Shown in pieces: positions 1 to 7,942 of a stretch of DNA of 62,491 nucleotides (positions within the stretch are counted from its first letter, which is position 1; each line of letters starts with the position of its first letter). A program made the position numbers and the translations under genes. The stretch is from positions 1 through 62,491 of the forward strand of contig NZ_MUNY01000050.1 of the NCBI RefSeq assembly GCF_002002735.1, read 5' to 3'. Below the pieces are notes generated by a model. The model made no database searches. It saw only the letters and a list, made by a program, of their open reading frames with translations, and was not told the DNA's origin. Source of the DNA: Algoriphagus sp. A40 (lineage in GTDB: Bacteria > Bacteroidota > Bacteroidia > Cytophagales > Cyclobacteriaceae).

Positions 1-126
1 GTTTAAAAGGGAAAGTTTAAAGTTTAAAAGGGAAAGTTTAAAGTTTAAAAGGGAAAGTTTAAAGTTTAAAAGGGAAAGTTTAAAGTTTAAAAGGGAAAGT
101 TTAAAGTTTAAAAGGGAAAGTTTAAA
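1..126. repeat. 21-bp tandem repeat, six copies
   Basis: Six perfect head-to-tail copies of a 21-bp unit (beginning GTTTAAAAGGGAAAG and ending TTTAAA) start at 1, 22, 43, 64, 85 and 106. A decaying tail follows to about 175, with GTTTAAAGGG and GTTTAACGGG variants. The array touches the window edge and may be longer. The AGTTTAAAG word recurs in the 64-bp repeats at 7501-7692. The remainder of 127-455 holds no other gene that I can support, apart from the inverted repeat at 286-302 and possible upstream starts of the next gene. Confidence 0.95.
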
Positions 127-285
127 GGGGAAATTTAAAGTTTAAAGGGTAACGTTTAACGGGTAAGGGACATCAAACTTTTAAATTCTTTGGCTAGGTG
201 AAAGATGTGGATACATAAATTATCCATTTTAAATTTTAAATTCTAAAGCTTCGCCCGGTCAGTCCCGGAGATGGGCTTATTGGTT

Positions 286-302
286 GAGTAAAAAAATTAC
301 TC
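286..302. promoter_or_regulatory. Inverted repeat GAGTA-N7-TACTC
   Basis: A perfect inverted repeat, GAGTA, seven A/T bases, TACTC, lies upstream of the plus-strand membrane-protein gene. The same half-sites with the same seven-base spacer occur at 49161-49177, in the leader of the sugar-nucleotide dehydrogenase gene. An operator for a dimeric regulator is possible. No promoter box could be fixed next to it, so the role is inferred only from symmetry and recurrence. Confidence 0.35.
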
Positions 303-455
303 GGTAAGCAAATTTAAGTGGTTTGGGGAATTTTGCAAGGGTTGGAAAAAGGGATGTCGCATGCCGGAAAATTGGAAGTCATCCAATTAATCCCAATTTT
401 GCCGAAGGCAATCCGAAAAAAAAGGGGCGTTTATGCAGATATCAGCAGCTTTGAG

Positions 456-1829
456 ATGAGGATCGGAAAATTGGGTAAGGCCTATGGCTTGTTAATTCTA
501 TTAGCAGGGGTGCTCGCAGTCTATGTTTACTTCTTATCTTATTTGGGATCTGATTATTCTCCCTATTACGGTGACGAGTATTTTTACTACAAAAACTCAG
601 AGGTATTTTATCTCACCAATAGCCTGAAGGCTTCTTTTACTTACAGTGGAAATGGAGCACGGGTTTTTGGAGCAGACGCCCACGGCCCCGCCTACCCGCT
701 CATTTATGGCTCCATTGCCAAGGTTTTGGGTTGGGGAAGATTGACAATTCCGATCGTCAACGGGGGGATATTGATCATGGCACTGTTGGTTCTGGTATGG
801 AATAAGGAAACGACACGGCAAACCAAATATTTCCAATGTCTTTTGGTCATTGGAAGTCCAATCACGCTATTCTACTCCATTACCTATCTGCCGGAACTGA
901 TTCAAATCGCCGGTGCGATTGGGTTATATCTGCTCTTTCAGCGCTATCTTCTCAGCATCAGCCGAAGAGATTTCCTGATCCTGGTTGTGTACATTTTGAT
1001 CTTAGGTTCGATCCGGAGTACCTGGTTTTTTGCATTTTTCGGATTGATGGTGATTCCGGGTCCGATCAAAGGCTTTGGGAAGTCGATCTACCTCTTTCTT
1101 GGTCTGGTGTTACCGTTTTTGTATCAGCATTTTCTTCATGAGCAAGTGCCCAACACCTTTTCGGCTTTGGGAGAAGTGGTAGAGAAAAAAGGGTTTTGGG
1201 CGGGAATGGATGGCGTTATCTATAATATCAAGCGAAATACCTATTTCGCATTTACCTATACCGAGGGGTATTTTTATACGGTTCAGAAGGTTTGGATAGC
1301 GGGATCTCTACTGTTTTCGATCTTCCTGTATCGACAGTACAAGGTGGCGCAATTTGGAATTGTCATACTCGTGACGCTGATAATATTCAATGTGATTCTC
1401 TATAAGAATTACAGCTGGGTGGATCTCCGGATGTACACTCCGATGACGCTTTTTCTGAATCTGGTGATGATTTCTTCAACCGAGTCAAGAGTGTCCACCA
1501 CCGTGCTTATTTCAGTTAACCTCCTTTCTTTTCTTCTGGTGATTCCGCTTCAGCTGACGCTTATACACTATCGGATCAAACCAGACGTCCGGGATGTTCC
1601 TGCTCAGACGGTAGAAGAGATCAAGACCTTTGATTCTCCATTGGTATCCATGGACTCAGTCTTGCTCAAAAATTATTCGGTCACAACGCTTCCGATCCTG
1701 ACAAACGAAAGTGAACCGATCCGGTATATCTTACAGTACTATAGCATGAAGATGCAAACCCCTTCGCATGTACTATGTGAAGAATCGAATCAACTCAAGG
1801 TGAAACCAGTGAAGATCCTGAGCCAATAA
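456..1829 (+). CDS. Polytopic membrane protein, GT-C glycosyltransferase-like
   Basis: About ten hydrophobic segments cover nearly the whole protein. The first (LLILLAGVLAVYVYF) is followed by an exposed loop with an acidic pair in YGDEYFYY, and later by a segment with HGPAYP. This layout is typical of the GT-C superfamily (family 39/83-like enzymes that use polyprenyl-phosphate sugars), where an early D/E motif is catalytic. The call rests on that topology, not on a recognised family. The ATG at 456 is preferred because it places the first membrane helix near the N-terminus; GTG 318 or ATG 354 in the same frame would add 46 or 34 residues. The 3' end overlaps the end of the convergent gene by 40 bp, so both stop codons lie inside the opposite gene. 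Substrate unknown. Confidence 0.7.
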   Translation: MRIGKLGKAYGLLILLAGVLAVYVYFLSYLGSDYSPYYGDEYFYYKNSEVFYLTNSLKASFTYSGNGARVFGADAHGPAYPLIYGSIAKVLGWGRLTIPIVNGGILIMALLVLVWNKETTRQTKYFQCLLVIGSPITLFYSITYLPELIQIAGAIGLYLLFQRYLLSISRRDFLILVVYILILGSIRSTWFFAFFGLMVIPGPIKGFGKSIYLFLGLVLPFLYQHFLHEQVPNTFSALGEVVEKKGFWAGMDGVIYNIKRNTYFAFTYTEGYFYTVQKVWIAGSLLFSIFLYRQYKVAQFGIVILVTLIIFNVILYKNYSWVDLRMYTPMTLFLNLVMISSTESRVSTTVLISVNLLSFLLVIPLQLTLIHYRIKPDVRDVPAQTVEEIKTFDSPLVSMDSVLLKNYSVTTLPILTNESEPIRYILQYYSMKMQTPSHVLCEESNQLKVKPVKILSQ

Positions 1830-2959
1830 CAAATACCCAGTGCCACTTGGATCAGGTAAATTGAGAGGATAGCATAATATTTAGCCTGCATTTTTTTTTC
1901 TCCATTCAAAAATTGGCCGAGTACGGTGTGAACGATAGCCAGGTGGCAGAGAAAAAGCGCTATGGGAATTTGCCAATAGAAGTTGCCGTGAAACTCTCTA
2001 AAGCCGGTTTCTGCCAAGAGCAGGTAGACGACCAAAGCAAAAAAGAGAAGCAACAGAGAAAATGCAAACAATGTAGATTCAAATGCTCTTTTTCGCCAGA
2101 GGATCAAAAAGGCAATGATTAAAGGAAAGCTGGAGAGGAAGTCAAAGACGGGTTCGTGCGAAAATTTCAGCCATACTCTTAGCGGATTGATGACGACTTG
2201 GGATTTTTCCTGGGGGGTATAAAGACTATCCAGCACTGGGTCCCATGTGAAAATCAAATGCTTCTCCACCAGCAATGCCACAAACAGAACCAAGACGAGT
2301 CCAATTGCCTGAAACAACTCTTTGGAAAACCCACGATCCCGGATAAAAATGAAAATCGGCAATGCGGGAATGTAGCAGAATAAGAAGCTGGGTTTGATGA
2401 GAACAATTACAAAGCCAAGCAGAAACATGCCCCCCAAATCTTTCAATTTGCCAGATCTGAACCAGTCAAAGGTCTTCCATACCAAAAGAATGCAAAAGGG
2501 AAAGACGCAGATCAGGGTAGAGTTGTGCCAGATGGTTTGGGTGAATTTTCCCAGATACCAAAACTCGCCGTCGATCATCGGCAGATAGATGGGACTCAGG
2601 AATAAGAAGGAAAATGCCATAGGGAACAGGAATCGGGGTTCTAAGCCAAAACCTTGACGCTCAATCGACGAATAAACCAATTTGAATTTCCACCATTGAA
2701 AAACCGTCAGAACAATAGCGGAACTGGCGACAAAGGTATATTTGACCCGAACCACCAAATCCACTAAAAATATCAGGAAATAATATCCCGGTGGAATTGG
2801 GAAAGATCCCGCGGCGAGGTATTCGCGGAGCAACTGATTGTGATCCTTGATATCGAGCGCACCATAAGTGGTGATCAAGTGCAAAAGAGTGACAAGGTAG
2901 AGTCCCGCAACGAGCAAATGAGGTAATAAGGCCTTGGCCTGTCTCGATAAAATGCTCAT
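1790..2959 (-). CDS. Polytopic membrane protein, possible GT-C type
   Basis: A hydrophobic protein of about 389 residues with many membrane segments. After the first helix (LLVAGLYLVTLLHL) comes a short polar loop with DIKDHNQLLREYL and then PIPPGYYFLIFL, the arrangement seen in its two upstream neighbours, where an acidic motif follows the first helix. I do not recognise a named family. An upstream ATG at 2983 exists, but the ATG at 2959 gives an ATGA overlap with the stop codon of the preceding gene and is preferred. It is the last gene of a three-gene minus-strand operon (5954 to 1790) and converges on the plus-strand gene, overlapping it by 40 bp. The role is inferred to be sugar transfer at the membrane. 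Confidence 0.6.
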   Translation of the reverse strand: MSILSRQAKALLPHLLVAGLYLVTLLHLITTYGALDIKDHNQLLREYLAAGSFPIPPGYYFLIFLVDLVVRVKYTFVASSAIVLTVFQWWKFKLVYSSIERQGFGLEPRFLFPMAFSFLFLSPIYLPMIDGEFWYLGKFTQTIWHNSTLICVFPFCILLVWKTFDWFRSGKLKDLGGMFLLGFVIVLIKPSFLFCYIPALPIFIFIRDRGFSKELFQAIGLVLVLFVALLVEKHLIFTWDPVLDSLYTPQEKSQVVINPLRVWLKFSHEPVFDFLSSFPLIIAFLILWRKRAFESTLFAFSLLLLFFALVVYLLLAETGFREFHGNFYWQIPIALFLCHLAIVHTVLGQFLNGEKKMQAKYYAILSIYLIQVALGICYWLRIFTGFTLS

Positions 2960-4458
2960 CTCTTTGGAACTAGAAGTACCCAACCTTCTATTGAAGGTCT
3001 TTGGGCGAACGATTCAAAATATTCCCGGTTTCCAGAGTAGGTTGCTGAATCAACCAAGTAGGCTCCCAGGGGATTCTCCCAGTCCGGGGTCCGGTCATCA
3101 AGTAGTGTAGGCCATCCCAATTTTTTGAAATTCAATGGTCTATCAAAATAAAGGTTACCGGTCACATTTCCCGGTTCAATTAAATAAACTGGCCTTGTTC
3201 CCCTCTCATAAAGAGATCGCAGCTCTTTCCGAATAGGATCACCGGGCATCACGTTTTGAAAACTCTGCATAAAGGAGCTTAGATGATACATAAGTAGCCC
3301 TGAAAGAAAAACAAATACAGTAACTAGAGGAACTTTGATCCTCAGTTCCATATCCGAATGAATGAGCGAAAAAGAAAAATAGACCAAAAAAACAAGTACA
3401 TAAATCTGAACCTTAATTAAATAAAACGGCGCCAGGAACAGCAAGCCCAGTATCAACAAGACCAAAGCCAGAAGTCCCCTTTTCCGATTGGCAGCGAATG
3501 CAAAAAGGAGAAAGGCAGCCATCAGCAGGGCAAAAAACCTCCCGTGGTACAGATAAAATGTAAGGGAATGGATCAGGAATTCTGCGCTGAATTTCTCAGT
3601 TCTCCTAGCGTCAAGATTACTTTTCCAGACCTCCAATTTGCCAACGAGGTCTCTTTCCCTTCCAAAATCCATCAGGCCATTGGCAAAATGGTAAAGATCA
3701 GGGTCAGCATTCTTAAACTCATCCTTGTACAACTGTAACATCGGATGATCAAAAACTTGGGAACGCAGGGTATTGATTCGTTGAAATTCTCCCAGATCGT
3801 ACTTTTCGGTATACCATTTTGAAACCCCATAACCCAAGACGAGGATCAAAGCAGGAATGACAAGCCGCTTGATTGCTCCTGAATTCCTGACCACCAACAG
3901 ACTCAAAACCAAGTAGGCCGCTAAAGACAAAAAAAGTATTTCCGGTCTGATCAGAAATCCGATGAGCAACAGAAGATCGGTGAAGTAGAATCTAAAGACT
4001 TGTAAAGTTTCCGACGAATCCCTTCCAAACCGGTTAGCCAAACCGGCGGAAATAGCGAAAGCGGAAACGGCCGAGAATTGAAGAAAAAACAAGAAATGAA
4101 CGAGAATACAAAGAGCAAATAAGGACCAAACCTGTGCCTGCATATTCTCAATGGCTCTTGACCAGATTAGGCGCTCATATCCCAGATACCCCAAAAACAT
4201 CGTCAAAAACCAGCAAGCCGGATACCATTTCACAGCCGGAGCAACCGTGTAGAGTTTTGCAAAGCCCCAACTCAAGACCGGATGGAGAAATACGGCAAAA
4301 GACTCCGGCTTCCCGGTGTAAGCACCCGAAACGAGCCACATCATGATCTCATCGTCATTGACCTGAAACCTCCAGGGAAGATGCCAGATGGTGAGCATAC
4401 CCACCGCTCCTAGGAGGGACCAAAAAAGCAGAAAGCGGTCATTGGATTTCAATCCCAT
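2956..4458 (-). CDS. Polytopic membrane protein, GT-C glycosyltransferase-like
   Basis: A 500-residue membrane protein. The first helix is followed by VNDDEIMMWLVSGAYTGKPE, a conspicuous acidic DDE cluster in the first extracytoplasmic loop. Further on come roughly ten hydrophobic stretches and a soluble C-terminal domain of about 100 residues (from about 395). The DD/DE motif plus soluble tail is typical of GT-C transferases and of O-antigen-modifying membrane enzymes. It overlaps the upstream gene by 10 bp and the downstream one by 4 bp, so the three proteins are probably made together. Family assignment is by topology only and the substrate is unknown. Confidence 0.65.
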   Translation of the reverse strand: MGLKSNDRFLLFWSLLGAVGMLTIWHLPWRFQVNDDEIMMWLVSGAYTGKPESFAVFLHPVLSWGFAKLYTVAPAVKWYPACWFLTMFLGYLGYERLIWSRAIENMQAQVWSLFALCILVHFLFFLQFSAVSAFAISAGLANRFGRDSSETLQVFRFYFTDLLLLIGFLIRPEILFLSLAAYLVLSLLVVRNSGAIKRLVIPALILVLGYGVSKWYTEKYDLGEFQRINTLRSQVFDHPMLQLYKDEFKNADPDLYHFANGLMDFGRERDLVGKLEVWKSNLDARRTEKFSAEFLIHSLTFYLYHGRFFALLMAAFLLFAFAANRKRGLLALVLLILGLLFLAPFYLIKVQIYVLVFLVYFSFSLIHSDMELRIKVPLVTVFVFLSGLLMYHLSSFMQSFQNVMPGDPIRKELRSLYERGTRPVYLIEPGNVTGNLYFDRPLNFKKLGWPTLLDDRTPDWENPLGAYLVDSATYSGNREYFESFAQRPSIEGWVLLVPKR

Positions 4459-5954
4459 AATAAACGAAGAGTATCGCCCTGAAACACTCCCATTTCCTTT
4501 TGGTGAACAAATGACCAGTTTTGGGGAAGTGATTCCAGATTGTGGAAGATCATTTTTTGGGGTTTGGTTTCAAATAAGGCTTTTAGCTGGGGTTTGTCCC
4601 AAATGCCGGGAGAAAAGGGGATCTGCCTACCGGCCAGCCACATCAATCCTGGAACCCGGTAGGCCGCCAAAACCGATTTTTGTGCGGGTTCCGAGAGTGA
4701 TTCCTGGAGTTTTTGGGAAATAATAGCCAGTTGGGGATCCAGAAACAAATTTCCTTTTTCTCCAACATTCCAGTGGGTCTTTTGAGCCCAGAGCGGTTGA
4801 TCCTGTCCGAAAGGTTGCCACCAAATCCCGTTAAAGACCAAGAGAACAGAAAAGACTGAAATCAAAACAGCTGGTTTCCTATTCAATCCATCCCAAGCCA
4901 GGATGAAAGCCAATAACCAAAAAACCCAATAATGAATCCCGATCCTAAGCCAATAGACATTGCTGCCAAAGTGAAGGACAAATGGCATAAAAACCAATGC
5001 TACTGCCCAGAATTGGGGAAAAGACTGCGCTATCCCTTTCCATCCCAGGCAAAATCCAAACATTGCTGCAGAAGAAAACAGAAACAGATGGTTCCATTCG
5101 GGAGTAATATGAGTGTAAGAAGTAATCCAGTAAATCACCAAAAGGGGAAGTGGAAGCAGCAATAGAAAAAACTTACTTTTTATTCTATTCAGGTACCCAA
5201 GTCCAAAAAACAGGGTTCCCGGCACTGTTATCCAAAATCCTCCAACGGCAATACTGATAAGCATCTGTTTTAATTGGTAACTGGACCTTTGGGAATTCAG
5301 GGGAATTCCCTCGGCAAGCCGAGTTAGGGCACTTTCTTTGAAAAGGATAAAAAATATGGTTTCAAATAGGATTATGGGGAGCAGAATGAAAAAAGAAATA
5401 GGAATTCGGACCTTATGAAAGCCCAGCAACATCGAAAAAGTCAGTGGGAAGAATAGAATGGCAAGGGTAATTTTGGCATAAACCAAAATGGCCAAAAGGA
5501 GTCCGAGGAAAGCAAGATGTTTAAAAGTCAATTCAGGTTTGGAGACCAGCATCAACCAAAAGCAGATCAAGACTACCGTAATAGAATTATAAGAAATGGT
5601 TGGAGGAAGAAACCCATATCCTGCAAAAATTCCCAGGCAGGAAATCCAAAATACCGTGGGGTTTGGTTTTGTTTCTCCAGTTACATTTTTCCAGAATCCC
5701 ATCAGGGCCCAAGCCCCGGCCAGGTATGAAATCAGCCGGAGGAATCGGAGTTCGACAAGGGAAAACGTGTAATTGGTAAGTTGGTAAAAGGATTTAAAGA
5801 ACAGGTCATAATTGAAGATTCCGGCAACGTTTTGTTGGAAAGGGTCCGCAAGCAAAACATAGAGGCCCTCGTCAGTAATATCAAATCCCCTGTTGATCCC
5901 CAAAAGAACCATTAAAACGCATATTAAGGTGGCGCTAGCCAAAACTTTAACCAT
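4449..5954 (-). CDS. Polytopic membrane protein, GT-C glycosyltransferase-like
   Basis: A 501-residue membrane protein and the first gene of the three-gene minus-strand operon. The N-terminal helix (VLASATLICVLMVLLGI) is followed by GFDITDEGLYVLLADPF, an acidic D-x-x-D-E-G loop that resembles the catalytic aspartate region of GT-C mannosyl/arabinosyl transferases. Multiple membrane segments run to about residue 390, then a soluble tail with LYVL/W-rich stretches. Directly upstream lies the repeat island, where I could not locate a promoter box. Role inferred: transfer of a sugar from a polyprenyl-phosphate donor on the periplasmic face. Confidence 0.65.
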   Translation of the reverse strand: MVKVLASATLICVLMVLLGINRGFDITDEGLYVLLADPFQQNVAGIFNYDLFFKSFYQLTNYTFSLVELRFLRLISYLAGAWALMGFWKNVTGETKPNPTVFWISCLGIFAGYGFLPPTISYNSITVVLICFWLMLVSKPELTFKHLAFLGLLLAILVYAKITLAILFFPLTFSMLLGFHKVRIPISFFILLPIILFETIFFILFKESALTRLAEGIPLNSQRSSYQLKQMLISIAVGGFWITVPGTLFFGLGYLNRIKSKFFLLLLPLPLLVIYWITSYTHITPEWNHLFLFSSAAMFGFCLGWKGIAQSFPQFWAVALVFMPFVLHFGSNVYWLRIGIHYWVFWLLAFILAWDGLNRKPAVLISVFSVLLVFNGIWWQPFGQDQPLWAQKTHWNVGEKGNLFLDPQLAIISQKLQESLSEPAQKSVLAAYRVPGLMWLAGRQIPFSPGIWDKPQLKALFETKPQKMIFHNLESLPQNWSFVHQKEMGVFQGDTLRLLWD

Positions 5955-6049
5955 ACCCGAAAATAAGAAATGGAAAATTAGGAATTGAGAATTAAGAATT
6001 GGGAATGCTAGAAGAGGGATGCTGGATGTTAAGGGTTAATTGTTAATCG

Positions 6050-7130
6050 TTAAAGGTTGTCCCGTTGTCGTGGTTCGACCGGCTCACCAACCGGGGTTGT
6101 CTGCTGCGCGTTATCCGGTTATCCGGTTGTCGAGTTGTCCAGTTATCGGGGCTGGAAGACGGAAGACGGAAGACCGAGGACAGAAGACGGGTTGTCGGTG
6201 TTGTCCAGTTGTCGCCCTTCGACTCCGCTCAGGGTGACAGTCGGATGTTGGGTTGTCCAGTTGTCCGATTGTTGGGTTGTTTGGATTTGAGATTTGCTAT
6301 TTCGGATTTCGGATATGGGATTTGGGATACTTCGACTGGCTCAGTATAAGTGATGGATTTGAGATGTTAAGGGTTGTCGGGTTGCTGGAAGACGGAAGAC
6401 CGAGGACAGAAGACGGGTTGTCGGGGTTGTCCAGTTATCGGGGCTGGAAGACGGAAGACGGAAGACCGAGGACAGAAGACGGGTTGACGGGGTTGTCCAG
6501 TTGTCGCCCTTCGACTCCGCTCAGGGTAACAGTCGGTTGTTGGGTTGTCCAGTTATCGGGGCTGGAAGACGGAAGACGGAAGACGGAAGACCGAGGATGG
6601 AAGACGGGTTGTCGGGGTTGTCCAGTTGTCCGATTGTTGGGTTGTTTGGATTTGAGATTTGCTATTTCGGATTTCGGATTTCGGATATGGGATTTGGGAT
6701 ACCTCGACTGGCTCAGTATAAGTAATGGATTTGAGATGTTAAGGGTTGTCGGGTTGCTGGAAGACGGAAGACCGAGGACAGAAGACGGGTTAACGGGTTG
6801 TCCAGTTGTCGCCCTTCGACTCCGCTCAGGGTGACAGTCGGTTGTCAGGTTGTCCTGTTGTCCAGTTATCGGGGCTGGAAGACGGAAGACCGAGGACGGA
6901 AGACGGGTTGACGGGGTTGTCCGGATTTGAGATTTGCTATTTCGGATTTCGGATTTCGGATATGGGATTTGGGATACTTCGACTGGCTCAGTATAAGTGA
7001 TGGATTTGAGATGTTAAGGGTTAAGCGTTAAACGTTAGGGGTTAAGGGTTGTCGGGTTGTCGGGTTGCGGGAAGACGGAAGACCAAGGACGGAAGACGGG
7101 TTGTCCGGTTGTTTGGTTGTCGGAAGTATT
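6050..7130. repeat. Composite direct-repeat island without genes
   Basis: About 1.1 kb built from a few interleaved sequence words. CCCTTCGACTCCGCTCAGGG occurs at 6215, 6507 and 6812. TTCGACTGGCTCAGTATAAG occurs at 6331, 6703 (one mismatch) and 6978. A stretch with GATTTGCTATTTCGG precedes each of the latter. GGAAGACGGAAGACC/GAGGACA microrepeats occur at least six times, and variants of GTTGTCGGGTTGTCC throughout. The larger period is about 270-370 bp and imperfect. Open frames through here (up to 193 codons, plus strand) are repeat by-products with low-complexity translations. No gene is called between 5955 and 7207. Confidence 0.9.
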
Positions 7131-7207
7131 CAGATTATTATTTAAATTAAAATCAATGATGAAAGAATACCATTTTGTGGAAAACTTCTAGGATAGAAAA
7201 ACAAAAA

Positions 7208-7225
7208 ATACCCAGTACTGGGTAT
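7208..7225. promoter_or_regulatory. Palindrome ATACCC-AGTACT-GGGTAT
   Basis: An 18-bp perfect palindrome preceded by AAAAA. The same AAAAAATACCC-N6-GGGTAT layout recurs at 12600-12647. Its centre (7216.5) lies about 31 bp upstream of a TAATTTTG box at 7247, so it would sit near -42 of a start site around 7259, a usual place for an activator site. On the minus strand the palindrome is followed by T-rich sequence and could instead act as a terminator. Both readings are inference. Confidence 0.45.
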
Positions 7226-7246
7226 ATATAAGAATAGGCTGGTTTG

Positions 7247-7254
7247 TAATTTTG
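7247..7254 (+). promoter_or_regulatory. Candidate -7 promoter box TAATTTTG
   Basis: Matches the Bacteroidota vegetative -7 consensus TAnnTTTG. No good -33 TTG element lies at the expected distance, which would fit a promoter dependent on the palindrome at 7208-7225. A transcript from about 7259 would run into the terminator at 7451-7490. There is no recognisable protein gene downstream before that terminator. Confidence 0.35.
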
Positions 7255-7258
7255 GTAA

Positions 7259-7490
7259 GGGTGATTAAGCAACTTTTCTCATTATTTTTCCTAGAAAATA
7301 ACAAAGGGACTTTTTTTAGCATTTTTGGACCCCTTTAAAATTCCGCAAGTTGAAGCGGGATGAGTATTTTTTTTAAGCGAATCAGGAGGTGTCCTGAGAT
7401 TTTTTGAGAAGCTGAGCAAATCTGGGCAGGGGAAATTCCTCTGGTTAAGGGAAGTGTTATCCGGGAATCCGAATAACACTTCTTTTTTTT
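7259..7490 (+). ncRNA. Candidate structured small RNA
   Basis: About 230 nt between a promoter-like box and a strong intrinsic terminator, with no convincing coding frame; the only plus-strand starters give 25- and 15-codon peptides. Four successive hairpins can be drawn by eye. They are ATTCCGC/GCGGGAT at 7340-7361 (loop 8), TCAGGA/TCCTGA at 7382-7397 (loop 4), CAGGGGA/TCCTCTG at 7427-7443 (one G-U pair, loop 3), and the terminator stem at 7451-7480. The first two are followed by T-runs (7367-7374 and 7400-7405) and could also be weak terminators. No known RNA family is recognised. An untranslated RNA is inferred from structure and boundaries only. Confidence 0.35.
7451..7490 (+). terminator. 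Rho-independent terminator
   Basis: A perfect 10-bp stem GAAGTGTTAT/ATAACACTTC with a 12-nt loop, followed immediately by eight T. This is a canonical plus-strand terminator. No annotated plus-strand gene precedes it, which is the main reason to suspect a short transcript in 7259-7450. Confidence 0.85.
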
Positions 7491-7500
7491 ACTCAAAGGT

Positions 7501-7692
7501 TGTCGGGGTTGGAAGTTTAAAGTTTAAAGTGAAGAGTTTAAAAATTGGCGGAGTCCAGCGGTGTTGTCGGGGTTGGAAGTTTAAAGTTTAAAGTGAAGAG
7601 TTTAAAAATTGGCGGAGTCCAGCGGTGTTGGCGGGGTTGGAAGTTTAAAGTTTAAAGTGAAGAGTTTAAAAATTGGCGGTGTCCAGCGGTGT
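7501..7692. repeat. Three tandem copies of a 64-bp unit
   Basis: Copies begin at 7501, 7565 and 7629 with TGTCGGGGTTGGAAG or a one-base variant. Each contains AGTTTAAAGTTTAAAG and ends with a GTCCAGCGGTGT motif; a fourth partial copy begins at 7693. It is followed at about 7709-7757 by short GAAAGATT/GAAAAATT direct repeats. No coding frame is credible here. Confidence 0.95.
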
Positions 7693-7826
7693 TGTCGGGG
7701 TGTCCGGTTTTTGAATTGAAAGATTGAAAAATTGAAAGATTGAAAGATTGAAGATTTGAAGTTAGGAGGTTGGTTGTCGTTTGGTCCTGTGGTGAGCGGA
7801 TTCTTGATTAGACGAGGACTGAAATG

Positions 7827-7864
7827 AAAAGGCCTTATTGAAACCAGTTTCTATAAGGCCTTTT
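7827..7864 (-). terminator. Terminator of the LRR-protein operon (bidirectional)
   Basis: An inverted repeat AAAAGGCCTTAT/ATAAGGCCTTTT with a 14-nt loop. On the minus strand it lies about 80 nt past the stop codon of the LRR gene and ends in a T-run, so it should terminate the 12288-7943 operon. Its symmetry would also stop plus-strand transcripts. Confidence 0.8.
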
Positions 7865-7942
7865 AACTCCAAATCAATTTCCTATTTGATTTTGCCAAGT
7901 ATTTACGATTGAGGCAAGGTCACAACTTGGGTCAAACTGGTC

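Noticed and set aside
6040..7000. Plus-strand frames of 64 to 193 codons in the repeat island
   Set aside because: Translations are low-complexity repeats of the same words (LEDGRPRTEDG, RPSTPLRVT) in several frames, with no domain-like sequence.
7291..7479. 62-codon minus-strand frame
   Set aside because: It runs through all three hairpins and begins with GTG inside the terminator stem; composition is not protein-like.
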